DNA from: Macrostomum hystrix
Taxonomy: Eukaryota; Platyhelminthes; Macrostomidae
NCBI GenBank assembly: GCA_950097015.1
Contig: CATNEN010000037.1
Span: 2,447,501-2,511,500 of the forward strand
Direction: 5' to 3'
Length of the DNA: 64,000 nucleotides
A program made the translations under genes and the position numbers. The number at the start of each line of letters is the position of its first letter. Position 1 is the first letter of the stretch. Below the pieces are notes generated by a model that saw only the letters and a list, made by a program, of their open reading frames with translations, did no database searches and had not been told where the DNA came from. Positions 47,773 to 58,639 of the stretch are shown piece by piece.

Positions 47773-50700
47773 ATGGTCATCACTGGCTCAGAGCTCAGAG
47801 CAGGCGGCCTGACCTTCCTGTCCAACTTTGACTCCGGCAATTTAGCCCGAGTATCCAAGCTGTCCTCCAGGGACGACAATGAAGACCAACAGGCGTCGGG
47901 TTCGGCGACATCCGCAGGTGCGACAGCCGCGCCCCCGGTCTCCCAGTCGGATGCCAGTCGACCAGATTACGAGTACCAGGTGTGGACTCGCAAAGATGCC
48001 GAGGGTAGCGAGTTTGAGAACGAGAATCGCACCTGGTTTCACTTCGGCGTTCGCGGCTACCAGCCCAACCGGCTAATTAAGCTGACTGTGATGAACCTGA
48101 ACCGACAGCAGCGCCTGTTCCAGCAGGGTCATCAGCCGGTGTTTCGCGTCGGCTTTCCTGACGGCAGCTTGTCGAAGTGGCAGCGGGTCCGAGACCGCTG
48201 CTCCTGTGAGACAGTGGAGGGCCAATTCTATCTTACCTTCACGCATAGGTTTGGTGCCAATGCCAAGGGCTGCACAACCTATTTCGCATTCTGCTATCCG
48301 TGGTCCTACGCGGAGTCGCAGGAGCAGCTGTCCGCTCTGGACTATCGGTGAGCAGTCTAGTACAAATAGTTTCAAGTCCGATTTCAATACAGTTATGCGT
48401 TTCAATTTTACCCCTTTCTTATCGTTTTTAACTTGCAGTTTCCGGCATTGCGCAACAATGCGGCCGGGTAAAACAGAACCAGAGGAGATCTATTATCATC
48501 GGGAGCTGCTTTGCCACAGTCTGGACCGGCTAAGGGTGGATCTGCTCACTATCACTGACTGCCACGGCATGTCCGACAGGGTGAGGTCACAGGACTTCAG
48601 GTTTGGGCGGAAAACATTACCGACCTTCCACACTCACTGATGACTGAAGCCGCCATCTCTCGGTATCTTCTATTTTCCAGTCAGCCAGACTGCCATCTCC
48701 CCCGTCATCCAGATCGCCACCTCCCCCGTCATCCAGATCGCCACCTCCCTCAGTCAGCCAGACTGCCACCTTCACGGACCGCCACCTCCCCAGTCAGCCA
48801 GACCTCCACCTCCCGCAGTCATTCAGTCAGCCAGACCGCCACCTTCCCAGACCGCCACCTCCCCCAGTCATCCAGACCCAGACCACCACCTCCACGGACC
48901 ACCACCTCCCCAGACCGCCATCTCCCCCAGTCAGCTAGACCGCCACCTGCCCCTTCAGGAGGAAGACCGCTTTGATGAGCGCCTTTTTCTGGAGCGCAGC
49001 AACCCGCGTCCGCGCGCCTTCCCCGCCAAGCGAGTCTTCCTAGTCAGCAGCCGCGTACATCCCGGCGAGACTCCGGCCAGCTTTGTGTTCAACGGCTTCC
49101 TAGACTTCATCCTTCGCGAGGACGACGCCAGAGCTCGCCAGTTGAGACGTCTATTCGTGTTCAAGCTCATTCCCATGCTGAACCCGGACGGCGTCACCCG
49201 GGGCCACTACCGCACGGACAGTCGCGGCGTGAATCTGAATCGCTTCTACCTGGACCCAGACCCGCAGCTGTACCCCACCATCTATGCAGTTAAGAGTGTG
49301 CTGGTCTATCATCATAGGGCCAATCGAAAACAATCTTCGGCTGCTGCTGCTGCTGCCGTGACGAATGCTGCCGCGAGACCGGTTCCTGGCGCCACGGCCG
49401 CCTCCCGTGCGCCGATATCTTCATCACCGCCGCCGCCGCTAGACATTGTGTGCGACGAGGATCCGGTGGATACGGAGCGAAGTATTCGAGTGAGTTCCGC
49501 AAAATCTGACGATTCTTTGATATGTGAAACCCGTCTAGGAATGACAAGCTGAGGCAGCCCAGTGACCAGATGAGGCAGGTGGGGCAGCCCTTTAACCAAA
49601 TAGGGTAGCTTAATGATCTGAGGAAAGAGCCCAATGATCAGATGGGGGTAACCAAATGACCAGATGGAGCAGCCAAATGACCAGATGGGGCAGCCAAATG
49701 ACCAGATGGGGCTGACCCAGTGGCTGACTAGACAAATCCGATGACAGACATAGGCAACCCAATGGTTTGTGAGAGCCAACCCTTTACAACTGCATGTAAA
49801 AACTTCCTATATATTCCTAAATATTTCCGATGAAAATTCAGTCGAGAAATCGCGTCATGTCGTTGGTATTCGACGAAACCAAAGGCGAGAATGTTCTACT
49901 GCGCGAAGGCTCGCCCCAGAGTACAATCATTGCAGCATCAGAAGCAGCAGCATCAACAGCTCTGAAAGAATCCCTTTTAGCTTCGCCGATTAGAAAATCC
50001 CCTCTTCGGGTAAAGCAGCAGCAGCAGGTGGATTTTCGGCCTGGCAACGAAGGCTCAGACTCCGATGGCGATGACCCAGTGAGTTTAAAGTCTGGAGTGG
50101 CGTCAAATTGCACAAATTTTGTAACAATTGTGAACACTAAAAGAGCCGAGAATTCTTCCCATTACGCTTTCGTTTTTAGTTATTGGGGTAAAATAATACT
50201 GGCACATCATTTGGTGACACTACACCCGCAGCTAGCGAGGAGGCAATTCTGCCCATTTCGCTGACTCCAGAGCATACGCACACGCACACAGATACCGTAC
50301 GCAGGCACACGCTCACACAGGTGTGTACATCCGCCCTGACTTTCTCATCGTCAGGCAGTGTACACTTTCACTGTGCCTTGGAGGTTGGCCCTCAAGGGCG
50401 TAAATTGCACGACAAGCCCCCAAGCCTTCTCCCCGCGGCTGCGCCCCAAATGAATGTGGCCTCACCACGGAGTCGAGCTCAGGGACCTTGGTGCGAGTGG
50501 CAAACACGTTTACCGCTCTGCCACTAATCCCTAATTATTGGGGTAAATGGTAAGGCTTAGAATTTTCTTCTTAAATACCTAAATATTCTAAAAAGGATTG
50601 ATAGAGCTTAAAAATGTATAAAACATTTGCTTCCAAGAAGTTTAGGGCAATTAACAAATTAGAAATTCTTACCTCAGCAAGAATAGTAACTTGAAAAATC

Positions 50701-53013
50701 AACTCCTTAGCAACAGTGGTTCCTTCAGAAACAATGATCCCCATAACAACAATGATCCATTTAGCAACAATGATCCCTTTAGCAGCAATGGTCCTTTTAG
50801 CAACAATGGTCCTTTTAGTAACAATGATCCATTTAGCAACAATGATCACCTTAACAACAATGATCATCTTAGCAACAATAATCTCCTTAGCAACAATGGT
50901 TATCTTACCAAAAATGATCATCCTAGCAACAGTAATCCGCTCAGCATTCAATCCCCCTAGCAGCAATGATTACATCCCTAACAGTGATTCGCTAAGTAAG
51001 AGTGAAAGATCCTCTTTCTTATCATTCTCGCCCACAGGTGCCAGGCGGCCCGGGCACTTTCGATCCCGGCAACCCCATCTGTCCCCACCTGTGCGACCCC
51101 AGCCTGCTCGATGTGCCGCCAGCAGACAGCGGCATAGCCTACTACATCGACCTGCACGGGCACTGCTCAAAGCGCGGCTGCTTTGTCTATGGCAACAATG
51201 TCGAGCCGGACTCGGCGATGCTGGAGAATCTGCTTTATCCCCGCCTCATAGCCGCTAATTCTGCCCACTTTGACTACTCCGCCTGCAACTTCACCGTGCG
51301 CAACATGTACATGAAGGACAAGAGGGACGGCCTGTCCAAGGCTGGCGCTGGCCGCGTGGCCGTCTGGAAGCATCTGGGACTGGTGCACAGCTACACTCTC
51401 GAGTGCAACTACAACTGCGGCAGATGTGTCAATCATCTGCCACTGCATCAGGTGACAGTGGGCGGTGGAAACACTCTGAAACAGAAGTTGGTTATGGTGA
51501 CAGATGAAGGACTGTGTTGTTGGCTGCTGAAGGACTGGGGTGACAGATGAAGGACTGGTGTGACATATGAAGGACTGGTGTGACAGATGAGAGACTGGGA
51601 TGTTGGCTGCTGAAGGACTGACTTGTTGACAGCTGAAGGACTGGGGTGACAGCTGAAGGACTGGGGCAACAGATGAAAAACTAGGGTGACCGATAAAGGA
51701 CTGGAGTGACAGATGAAGGACTGGTGTGACAGATGAAGGACTGGCTATTTGACAGCTGAAAGACTGGCTATTTGACAGCTGAAAGACTGGCTATTTGACA
51801 GCTGAAAGACTGGCTATTTGACAGCTGAAAGACTGGCTATTTGACAGCTGAAAGACTGGCTATTTGACAGCTGAAAGACTGGCTATTTGACAGCTGAAAG
51901 ACTGGCTATTTGACAGCTGAAAGACTGGCTATTTGACAGCTGAAAGACTGGCTATTTGACAGCTGAAAGACTGGCTATTTGACAGCTGAAAGACTGGCTA
52001 TTTGACAGCTGAAAGACTGGCTATTTGACAGCTGAAAGACTGGCTATTTGACAGCTGAAAGACTGGCTATTTGACAGCTGAAAGACTGGCTATTTGACAG
52101 CTGAAAGACTGGCTATTTGACAGCTGAAAGACTGGCTATTTGACAGCTGAAAGACTGGCTATTTGACAGCTGAAAGACTGGCTATTTGACAGCTGAAAGA
52201 CTGGCTATTTGACAGCTGAAAGACTGGCTATTTGACAGCTTAAGGACTGGGGTGACAGATGAAGGATTGGGGTGACAGATGAAGGACTGGGGTGACAGAT
52301 GAAGGACCGGTGTGACATGAGGGACTGGTGTAACAGATGAAGGACTGGTGACAGATGACAGCTGAAAGACTGGTTTGTTGGCTGCTGAAGGACTGATGTC
52401 TGCAGGTAACCCAGGCAGCAACCTTAGATGTAAGTATTAGTAAGGTAGCGACCAAGTGATTTTATCGAAGCCAATCCAACCCAATCCCGCAATGCTATCC
52501 CAGGATCCTCGCATAACGCCGCCGCCGCCGCCGGGTCCGCCGCCGAAGTACACGCCGGCCCACTTTCAGGAGGTCGGTCGGGCCATGGCGGTGGCAGCGC
52601 TGGACCATGCGCAGGCCAACCCGGTCAGCCGGCTGAGCAACGCCAACTTGGCAGCCATCCGGGACTGGACTCGGCGCTACCTTGCCTCGCTTCGGGGAGG
52701 GCCGCGCGCGGTCAAGACCTTCCTCGCTACGTCGGCAGGCAGCGGGCCCAGCCTTCGACAGCAGCAACAGACGCGCAGTCGCTCGCAGCAGCAGACTGTG
52801 CCATCGTCTTCAGCATCGTCGGCGACGTCGTCAGCAGTCGGGGGCGGCGCAGTACGTCGAGCGCCGTTACGTCGACCGGCGCCATCGCAGCCGCTGAGGC
52901 GGTCAACAAATAACAAAGCGCAGCAACAGCAGCAGCAGCAGCAGCAGCTGCCTGCTCAGCAACAGCCACCTCCGCCGACTACGCCAACTTCTCATCAGCA
53001 GCAGCAGCCGCAG

Positions 53014-53045
<32 letters not shown>

Positions 53046-53424
53046 GAACCTGCCCGGTAGCCTCGATCAGCAGCCGGTGTTGTCGCTGTTCTCGCCCCGT
53101 CAGCAGGCCCTGCTAGCCGCGGCGCCTCCGTTGCGCAATCGGCCGGCGGCTGGTATGGCCGCATCATCTGCCAGCGTCTTGGTGGTGACAGCTGACCTGG
53201 AAGAGTCTAAGGTGGCGCAGCTGCGGCACTGCCTGCAAGCCGAGTCCGTGCCGGTTCGCCGCAGCGCCTCCATCGGCTGCCTGAAGCCTGGCGGCGGGCG
53301 CGGGAGCGGCGGTGCAGCTTCGTCCACATCGTCTCTGTCCGGTCCCATCGCCACTGGCAGCCGATTTCAGCTGAGGCGGAAGGCCAGCGTGCCGATTGCC
53401 AAGCTGCCTAACCGATCAGATTGA
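47773..53424 (+). CDS. AGBL5: Cytosolic carboxypeptidase-like protein 5 (tubulin deglutamylase), 6 exons, complete
   Basis: Exons are 47773-48347, 48439-48580, 48959-49489, 49842-50078, 51038-51451 and 52504-53424 (phases 2,0,0,0,0), giving 939 residues; human CCP5 is about 886. The N-terminus ([15 protein letters not shown]) matches the CCP N-domain start of AGBL5, and the ATG has a strong context (GCAGCCATGG). The M14 metallopeptidase domain keeps the zinc ligands: HPGE (H273, E276) and DLHGH (H535). The catalytic Glu is in TLECNYN (E617), and the substrate-site segment [11 protein letters not shown] is intact. CCP5 removes branch-point glutamates from polyglutamylated tubulin in cilia and the cytoplasm (family knowledge). 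A low-complexity insert (poly-Ala, poly-Pro; end of exon 3 and exon 4) interrupts the catalytic domain where vertebrates also have a variable linker. The last exon begins with the conserved PPP...[12 protein letters not shown] segment, then a Ser/Pro/Gln-rich tail with two polyglutamine runs. All expected catalytic residues are present, so it is predicted active. Confidence 0.96.
48665..48950. repeat. Pyrimidine-rich array in AGBL5 intron 2
   Basis: CCAGACCGCCACCTCCCC-like units lead into the exon 3 acceptor, whose own pyrimidine tract (CCGCCACCTGCCCCTTCAG) is the last unit. Confidence 0.88.
49548..49770. repeat. ~21-bp array in AGBL5 intron 3
   Basis: CAAATGACCAGATGGGGCAG-like units, diverged, about 9. 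Confidence 0.85.
50193..50534 (-). mobile_element. SINE-A copy in AGBL5 intron 4
   Basis: Antisense copy with head at the right end (CCGCTCTGCCACTAATCCC read on plus) and a shortened tail. It is flanked by a perfect 13-bp duplication TTATTGGGGTAAA (50180-50192 and 50535-50547). Confidence 0.92.
50690..50985. repeat. ~15-16-bp array in AGBL5 intron 4
   Basis: TTAGCAACAATGATCC-like units, about 18, to the right of the intronic SINE-A. Confidence 0.88.
51465..52405. repeat. 20-bp and 23-bp arrays in AGBL5 intron 5
   Basis: Flanks of TGACAGATGAAGGACTGGGG units around about 22 nearly identical 23-bp units (GACTGGCTATTTGACAGCTG +AAA). The homogeneous core looks like the younger expansion. Confidence 0.95.
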
Positions 53425-54602
53425 CTCAATGGCAAACTTATTTTTCTTTGAAATAGTCTTGAAGCTTTATATGATATTTAAGGCCACTGAATCAGGCCAT
53501 TTTCTGTAGCAAGCTAGAATCCCAGCTGTTCTTAAGCAATTCTACAGTCTTAGTTCATCCAGCTAGCTGTAGAACTTGGAATGAACATCTGTACAGAGCA
53601 TTTATAAGTGCCACTGGATGTGCAGACAAACTCGGGTTAGGTGCCAATTTTATGTCTATCTGAACGGACTTTAGTGTGTAGGCCGTAAAATTGATAAGAG
53701 TGGGATTGCGCGATAAAGGGTTAGAGAATACGTCTAGTGGGTAAGAGGCGGGCCAATCAGAGGCGGTCGGAGGGGAGGTGAGAGATCTAGGGCAGAGTAG
53801 CCAGACAGAGTCAGACTGAACTTAAGCGAAGTGTGAAATAGATAAGATCGAGAAGGAGCATAAATAGCATAAACAGACAAACTAGAAATTAACAATAATT
53901 AAAATTGCACGATGAGCAACTTGATGCAGAAGAAAAATCTAGAGTCCAGAATCCAATTATCTTAATCGAACTAACACTATGTGGGTAATCCAATGACAGC
54001 TTCCTTTGTTTTGTTAACCGTGTCTTGCTGTTTGTTTCACAAGCAAATGTTATACTATCACCACATAATGAAAATAAAAATGTACTGTTGTGTTGTATTT
54101 TCTCTTTAGTCCCGAATTGTACAGTCAAGCCTTTTGCATGTTTAGGTGTTGCTTGTTTGGTAAATTAAAAATTAAAGCAGTGCTTGACCATATTTTAAAC
54201 GAATTTTGACACGTACTCACGGAGTCTTCTATTCATATCCCCAATCCTAATCATCCGTCCATCGTTGTCACCGTTTTTAACTAGTTATTCTCGTTTTCTT
54301 CCTTTTTCTTGCTTTGATAAAAATAACACAAAGTTATGAGTATAAACACTATTGCTTTCTATACGTTAATATAATAAGGTTAATTAATTTTTATGTGCTC
54401 ATTTTAGAAGCAAATGAAAATGGGTTTTACTACTGAAGTACATATTTTCGAATTCTGATTCTCACTAAATTCAGAAGTAGTAAAGAGCACAGTTTCGCTT
54501 TATATATTTTCGAAGCACTTTTAATAACAGTTACTTGTTTGCTTCTCTTTAGATTCCTTGTTTTTTTCCTTAACACTTGGTTACACGTATGAGTAACAGC
54601 TA
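53425..54602 (+). other. AGBL5 3' UTR and flank
   Basis: AT-rich, no repeats, with a candidate AATAAA at 54073. Confidence 0.4.
54073..54078 (+). promoter_or_regulatory. Candidate poly(A) signal of AGBL5
   Basis: AATAAA about 650 nt downstream of the AGBL5 stop, before the 20/21-bp array begins at 54603. Confidence 0.4.
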
Positions 54603-56155
54603 CCAGCTGAAGGACTGGGTGACAGCTGAAGAATTGGGTGATAGCTGAGCGGCTGGGGTGACAGCTGAAGGATTGAGTGACAGCTGAGGGGCTGGGGTGA
54701 CAGCTGATGGATTGAGTGACAGCTGAGGGGCTGGGGTGACAGCTGAAGGACTGGGGTGACAGCTGAAGGATTGAGTGACAGCTGAGGGGCTGGGGTGACA
54801 GCTGAAGGACTGGTGTGACAGCTGAAGGATTGAGTGACAGCTGAGGGGCTGGGGTGACAGCTGAAGGACTGGGTGACAGCTGAAGGATTGGGTGATAGCT
54901 GAGCGGCTGGGGTGACAGCTGAAGGATTGGGTGACAGCTGAGCGGCTGGGGTGACAGCTGAAGGACTGGTGTGACAGCGGAAGGATTGGGTGACAGCTGA
55001 GCGGCTGGGGTGACAGCTGAAGGATTGGGTGACAGCTGAGCGGCTGGGGTGACAGCTGAAGGACTGGTGTGACAGCGGAAGGATTGGGTGACAGCTGAGG
55101 GGCTGGGGTGACAGCTGAAGGACTGGGGTGACAGCTGAAGGATTGAGTGACAGCTGAGGGGCTGGGGTGACAGCTGAAGGATTGGGTGATAGCTGAGGGA
55201 CTGGGGTGACAGCTGAAGGACTGGGTGACAGCTGAAGGACTGGGGTGACAGCTGAAGGACTGGGTGACAGCTGAAGGATTGGGTGACAGCTGAGCGGCTG
55301 GGGTGACAGCTGAAGGACTGGTGTGACAGCTGAAGGATTGAGTGACAGCTGAAGAATTGGGTGACAGCTGAGGGGCTGGGGTGACAGCTGAAGGATTGGG
55401 TGATAGCTGAGCGGCTGGGGTGACAGCTGATGGATTGAGTGACAGCTGAGGGGCTGGGGTGACAGCTGAAGGACTGGGGTGACAGCTGAAGGATTGAGTG
55501 ACAGCTGAGGGGCTGGGGTGACAGCTGAAGGACTGGTGTGACAGCTGAAGGATTGAGTGACAGCTGAGGGGCTGGGGTGACAGCTGAAGGACTGGGTGAC
55601 AGCTGAAGGATTGGGTGATAGCTGAGCGGCTGGGGTGACAGCTGAAGGATTGGGTGACAGCTGAGCGGCTGGGGTGACAGCTGAAGGACTGGTGTGACAG
55701 CGGAAGGATTGGGTGACAGCTGAGGGGCTGGGGTGACAGCTGAAGGACTGGGGTGACAGCTGAAGGATTGAGTGACAGCTGAAGGACTGGGTGACAGCTG
55801 AAGGACTGGGTGACAGCTAAAGGACTGGGTGACAGCTGAAGAATTGGGTGATAGCTGAGCGGCTGGGGTGACAGCTGAAGGATTGAGTGACAGCTGAGGG
55901 GCTGGGGTGACAGCTGAAGGACTGGTGTGACAGCTGAAGGATTGAGTGACAGCTGAGGGGCTGGGGTGACAGCTGATGGATTGAGTGACAGCTGAGGGGC
56001 TGGGGTGACAGCTGAAGGACTGGGGTGACAGCTGAAGGATTGAGTGACAGCTGAGGGGCTGGGGTGACAGCTGAAGGACTGGTGTGACAGCTGAAGGATT
56101 GAGTGACAGCTGAGGGGCTGGGGTGACAGCTGAAGGACTGGGTGACAGCTGAGTG
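54603..56155. repeat. 20/21-bp array (GTGACAGCTGAAGGACTGG)
   Basis: About 75 units with alternating GAAGGATTG, GAGGGGCTG and GAGCGGCTG endings. The variant order recurs after about 0.72 kb. The unit is related to the AGBL5 intron 5 arrays 2.2 kb away. Confidence 0.95.
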
Positions 56156-57019
56156 ACTCCAGGATGAGGTTCAGTTTAAGTATCATAAAGAAGAACAGAG
56201 TGCAACAGACAATGAGCAAAGCAATGAATCCGTTAATTCATTTATTATTAGAAAATGTTTGTTTAGACTGATAGTTCTTCGATAAATTCAGGAGCACAAA
56301 ATTAAAAGTGTGAATGCATGCAGAAAAAGCCAAAGTGCAAATTACGTTTGTAATCAACGATTTAAGTAATAAGATCCGTAACCCATGATCATGAAAAAAA
56401 TGAAAAATCACTTCTGAGAAGAAGAATAGCCATTTTTCAGTTGCTTGAGTGGTGCTATTGCAGCGTGCCAAAAATATCAAAACACACTCATTGGGCAAGG
56501 TCCTATGTGAGCATTAGCCTTGACTCAGTGTGTGCAATTGCAATTGAAAACGCTTTGATTTACTGTTTACTTCTCGTGTCGCCAGTAAAAAAATTTCGCC
56601 GCTTTGGGCTTGCTTTTGTGAAAAATAGTGGTAACTTTTACCGTTGTTGTAACATTCGCATTTCATACTACTTAGCAAATGTTTAATTAGTATTGTAGCG
56701 CAAAATAATACAAAAACTGTGGGAACATCAAAATGAAAGTAAATTAAAACGGTTGGCATTGGATTTCATCCGATCGTTGCAGTAAGTGTCTGATCTGCAT
56801 AGGAAGATGCGAAAAATTACCGATTAGCAAAATAATCTCTCGTGTGTAGAAAAATTAAGTGCGATCCAGAATGAAAATATGCAGAAAAACGAAGCACAAC
56901 AATCAGTACAAGTGTTTCTTGCGCATTTAAAAAAACTCCTTACGAGACTCCTTCCACTGATTTGATGCAGGGAAATCTAAATTTTAAGTATTTTTTCAAA
57001 TTCCAATGCCTTTTGCATG
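56156..57019. other. Non-coding DNA between two arrays
   Basis: AT-rich; nothing recognised. Confidence 0.45.
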
Positions 57020-58152
57020 TGGCAGGACCTCACACACACACCGACTGTGCTGTACAGGTTAGAGAGGCGGTACACACACACACCGACTGTGCTGTACAGG
57101 TTAGAGAGGCGGTACACACACACACCGACTGTGCTGTACAGGTTAGAGAGGCTGTACACACACACCAACTGTGCTGTACAGGTTAGAGAGGCTGTACACA
57201 CACACACCGACTGTGCTGTACAGGTTAGAGAGGCTGTACGCACACACCGACTGTGTTGCACAGGTTAGAGAGGCTGTACACACACACACCGACTGTGCTG
57301 TACAGGTTAGAGAGGCTGTACACACACACCGACTGTGTTGCACAGGTTAGAGAGGCTGTACACACACACCGACTGTGCTGTACAAGTTAGAGAGGCTGTA
57401 CACACACACCGACTGTGCTGCACAGGTTAGAGAGGCTGTACATACACACCGACTGTGTTGCACAGGTTAGAGAGGCTGTACACACACAGACCGACTGTGC
57501 TGTACAGGTTAGAGAGGCTGTACACACACACACCGACTGTGCTGTACAGGTTAGAGAGGCTGTACACACACACCGACTGTGTTGCACAGGTTAGAGAGGC
57601 TGTACACACACACCGACTGTGTTGCACAGGTTAGAGAGGCTGTACACACACACCGACTGTGCTGCACAGGTTAGAGAGGCTGTACACACACACCGACTGT
57701 GCTGTACAGGTTAGAGAGGCTGTACACACACACCGACTGTGTTGCACAGGTTAGAGAGGCTGTACACACACACCGACTGTGCTGCACAGGTTAGAGAGGC
57801 TGTACACACACACCGACTGTGCTGTACAGGTTAGAGAGGCTGTACACACACACCGACTGTGTTGCACAGGTTAGAGAGGCTGTACACACACACACCGACT
57901 GTGCTGCACAGGTTAGAGAGGCTGTACACACACACCGACTGTGCTGCACAGGTTAGAGAGGCTGTACACACACACCGACTGTGCTGTACAGGTTAGAGAG
58001 GCTGTACACACACACCGACTGTGCTGCACAGGTTAGAGAGGCTGTACACACACCGACTGTGCTGTACAGGTTAGAGAGGCTGTACACACACACCGACTGT
58101 GCTGCACAGGTTAGAGAGGCTGTACACACACACCGACTGTGCTGCACAGGTT
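57020..58152. repeat. 38-42-bp array with nested CA microsatellite
   Basis: About 28 units of GGTTAGAGAGGCTGTACACA...CCGACTGTGCTGTACA. The CA count varies between units, and GCTGTACAG/GTTGCACAG variants alternate. Confidence 0.95.
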
Positions 58153-58495
58153 AATGATGATAACAATATTTGAAGGAGGGCCATAATTTGCTGACAGTGA
58201 ACCAAGAGTCAGCGAGGAGTCAATTCAGGCCATTCCGCTGACTCCTGAGCACACACGCACATGTATACCGTACCGAGGTACACACTCACTCAGTTGTAAA
58301 TCTACCCTGACTTTCTCATCTACCGTCAGTGTACACTCTCACTGTGCACTTTTCATTTTCAAATCGCACGATAAGCCCCCAAGTATTCTGTCCGTATCTG
58401 CGCCCCAAACGAATGTGGCCTCGCCACGGAATCGAGCTCAGGGACCTTGGTGCGAGAGGCAAACACGTTAGACCGATCTGCCACCCCCCTGTTGT
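58153..58495 (-). mobile_element. SINE-A copy, diverged, inserted at end of 38-42-bp array
   Basis: Minus-strand copy with the usual body, more diverged. Array sequence (ACAGGTT) borders it on both sides, so it appears to have inserted into the last unit of the array. Confidence 0.8.
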
Positions 58496-58599
58496 ACAGG
58501 TTGGGGCAACTCGGATCATTTTAGGCAAATTTCGCACTTTTTCTGTCTAAAGTTCTAAACAGATTCCTGCAGCAACTATCGCTTAAAAAGTAAAAAGTT

Positions 58600-58605
58600 T
58601 TTATT
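58600..58605 (-). promoter_or_regulatory. Poly(A) signal of TRPC-like gene
   Basis: AATAAA on the minus strand lies 35 nt past the stop codon, implying a very short 3' UTR. Confidence 0.6.
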
Positions 58606-58639
58606 TAAAGGCTGGTCTTTGAAAATGTCCTGTCGATGC

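Noticed and set aside
49490-49552. AGBL5 exon 3 continuing to an in-frame stop at 49552
   Set aside because: GTGAGT at 49490 is a strong donor, and exon 4 rejoins in phase towards the conserved catalytic second half.
54600-56219. A 539-codon open frame on the minus strand
   Set aside because: Lies wholly in the 20/21-bp array; low-complexity repeat peptide with no domain.
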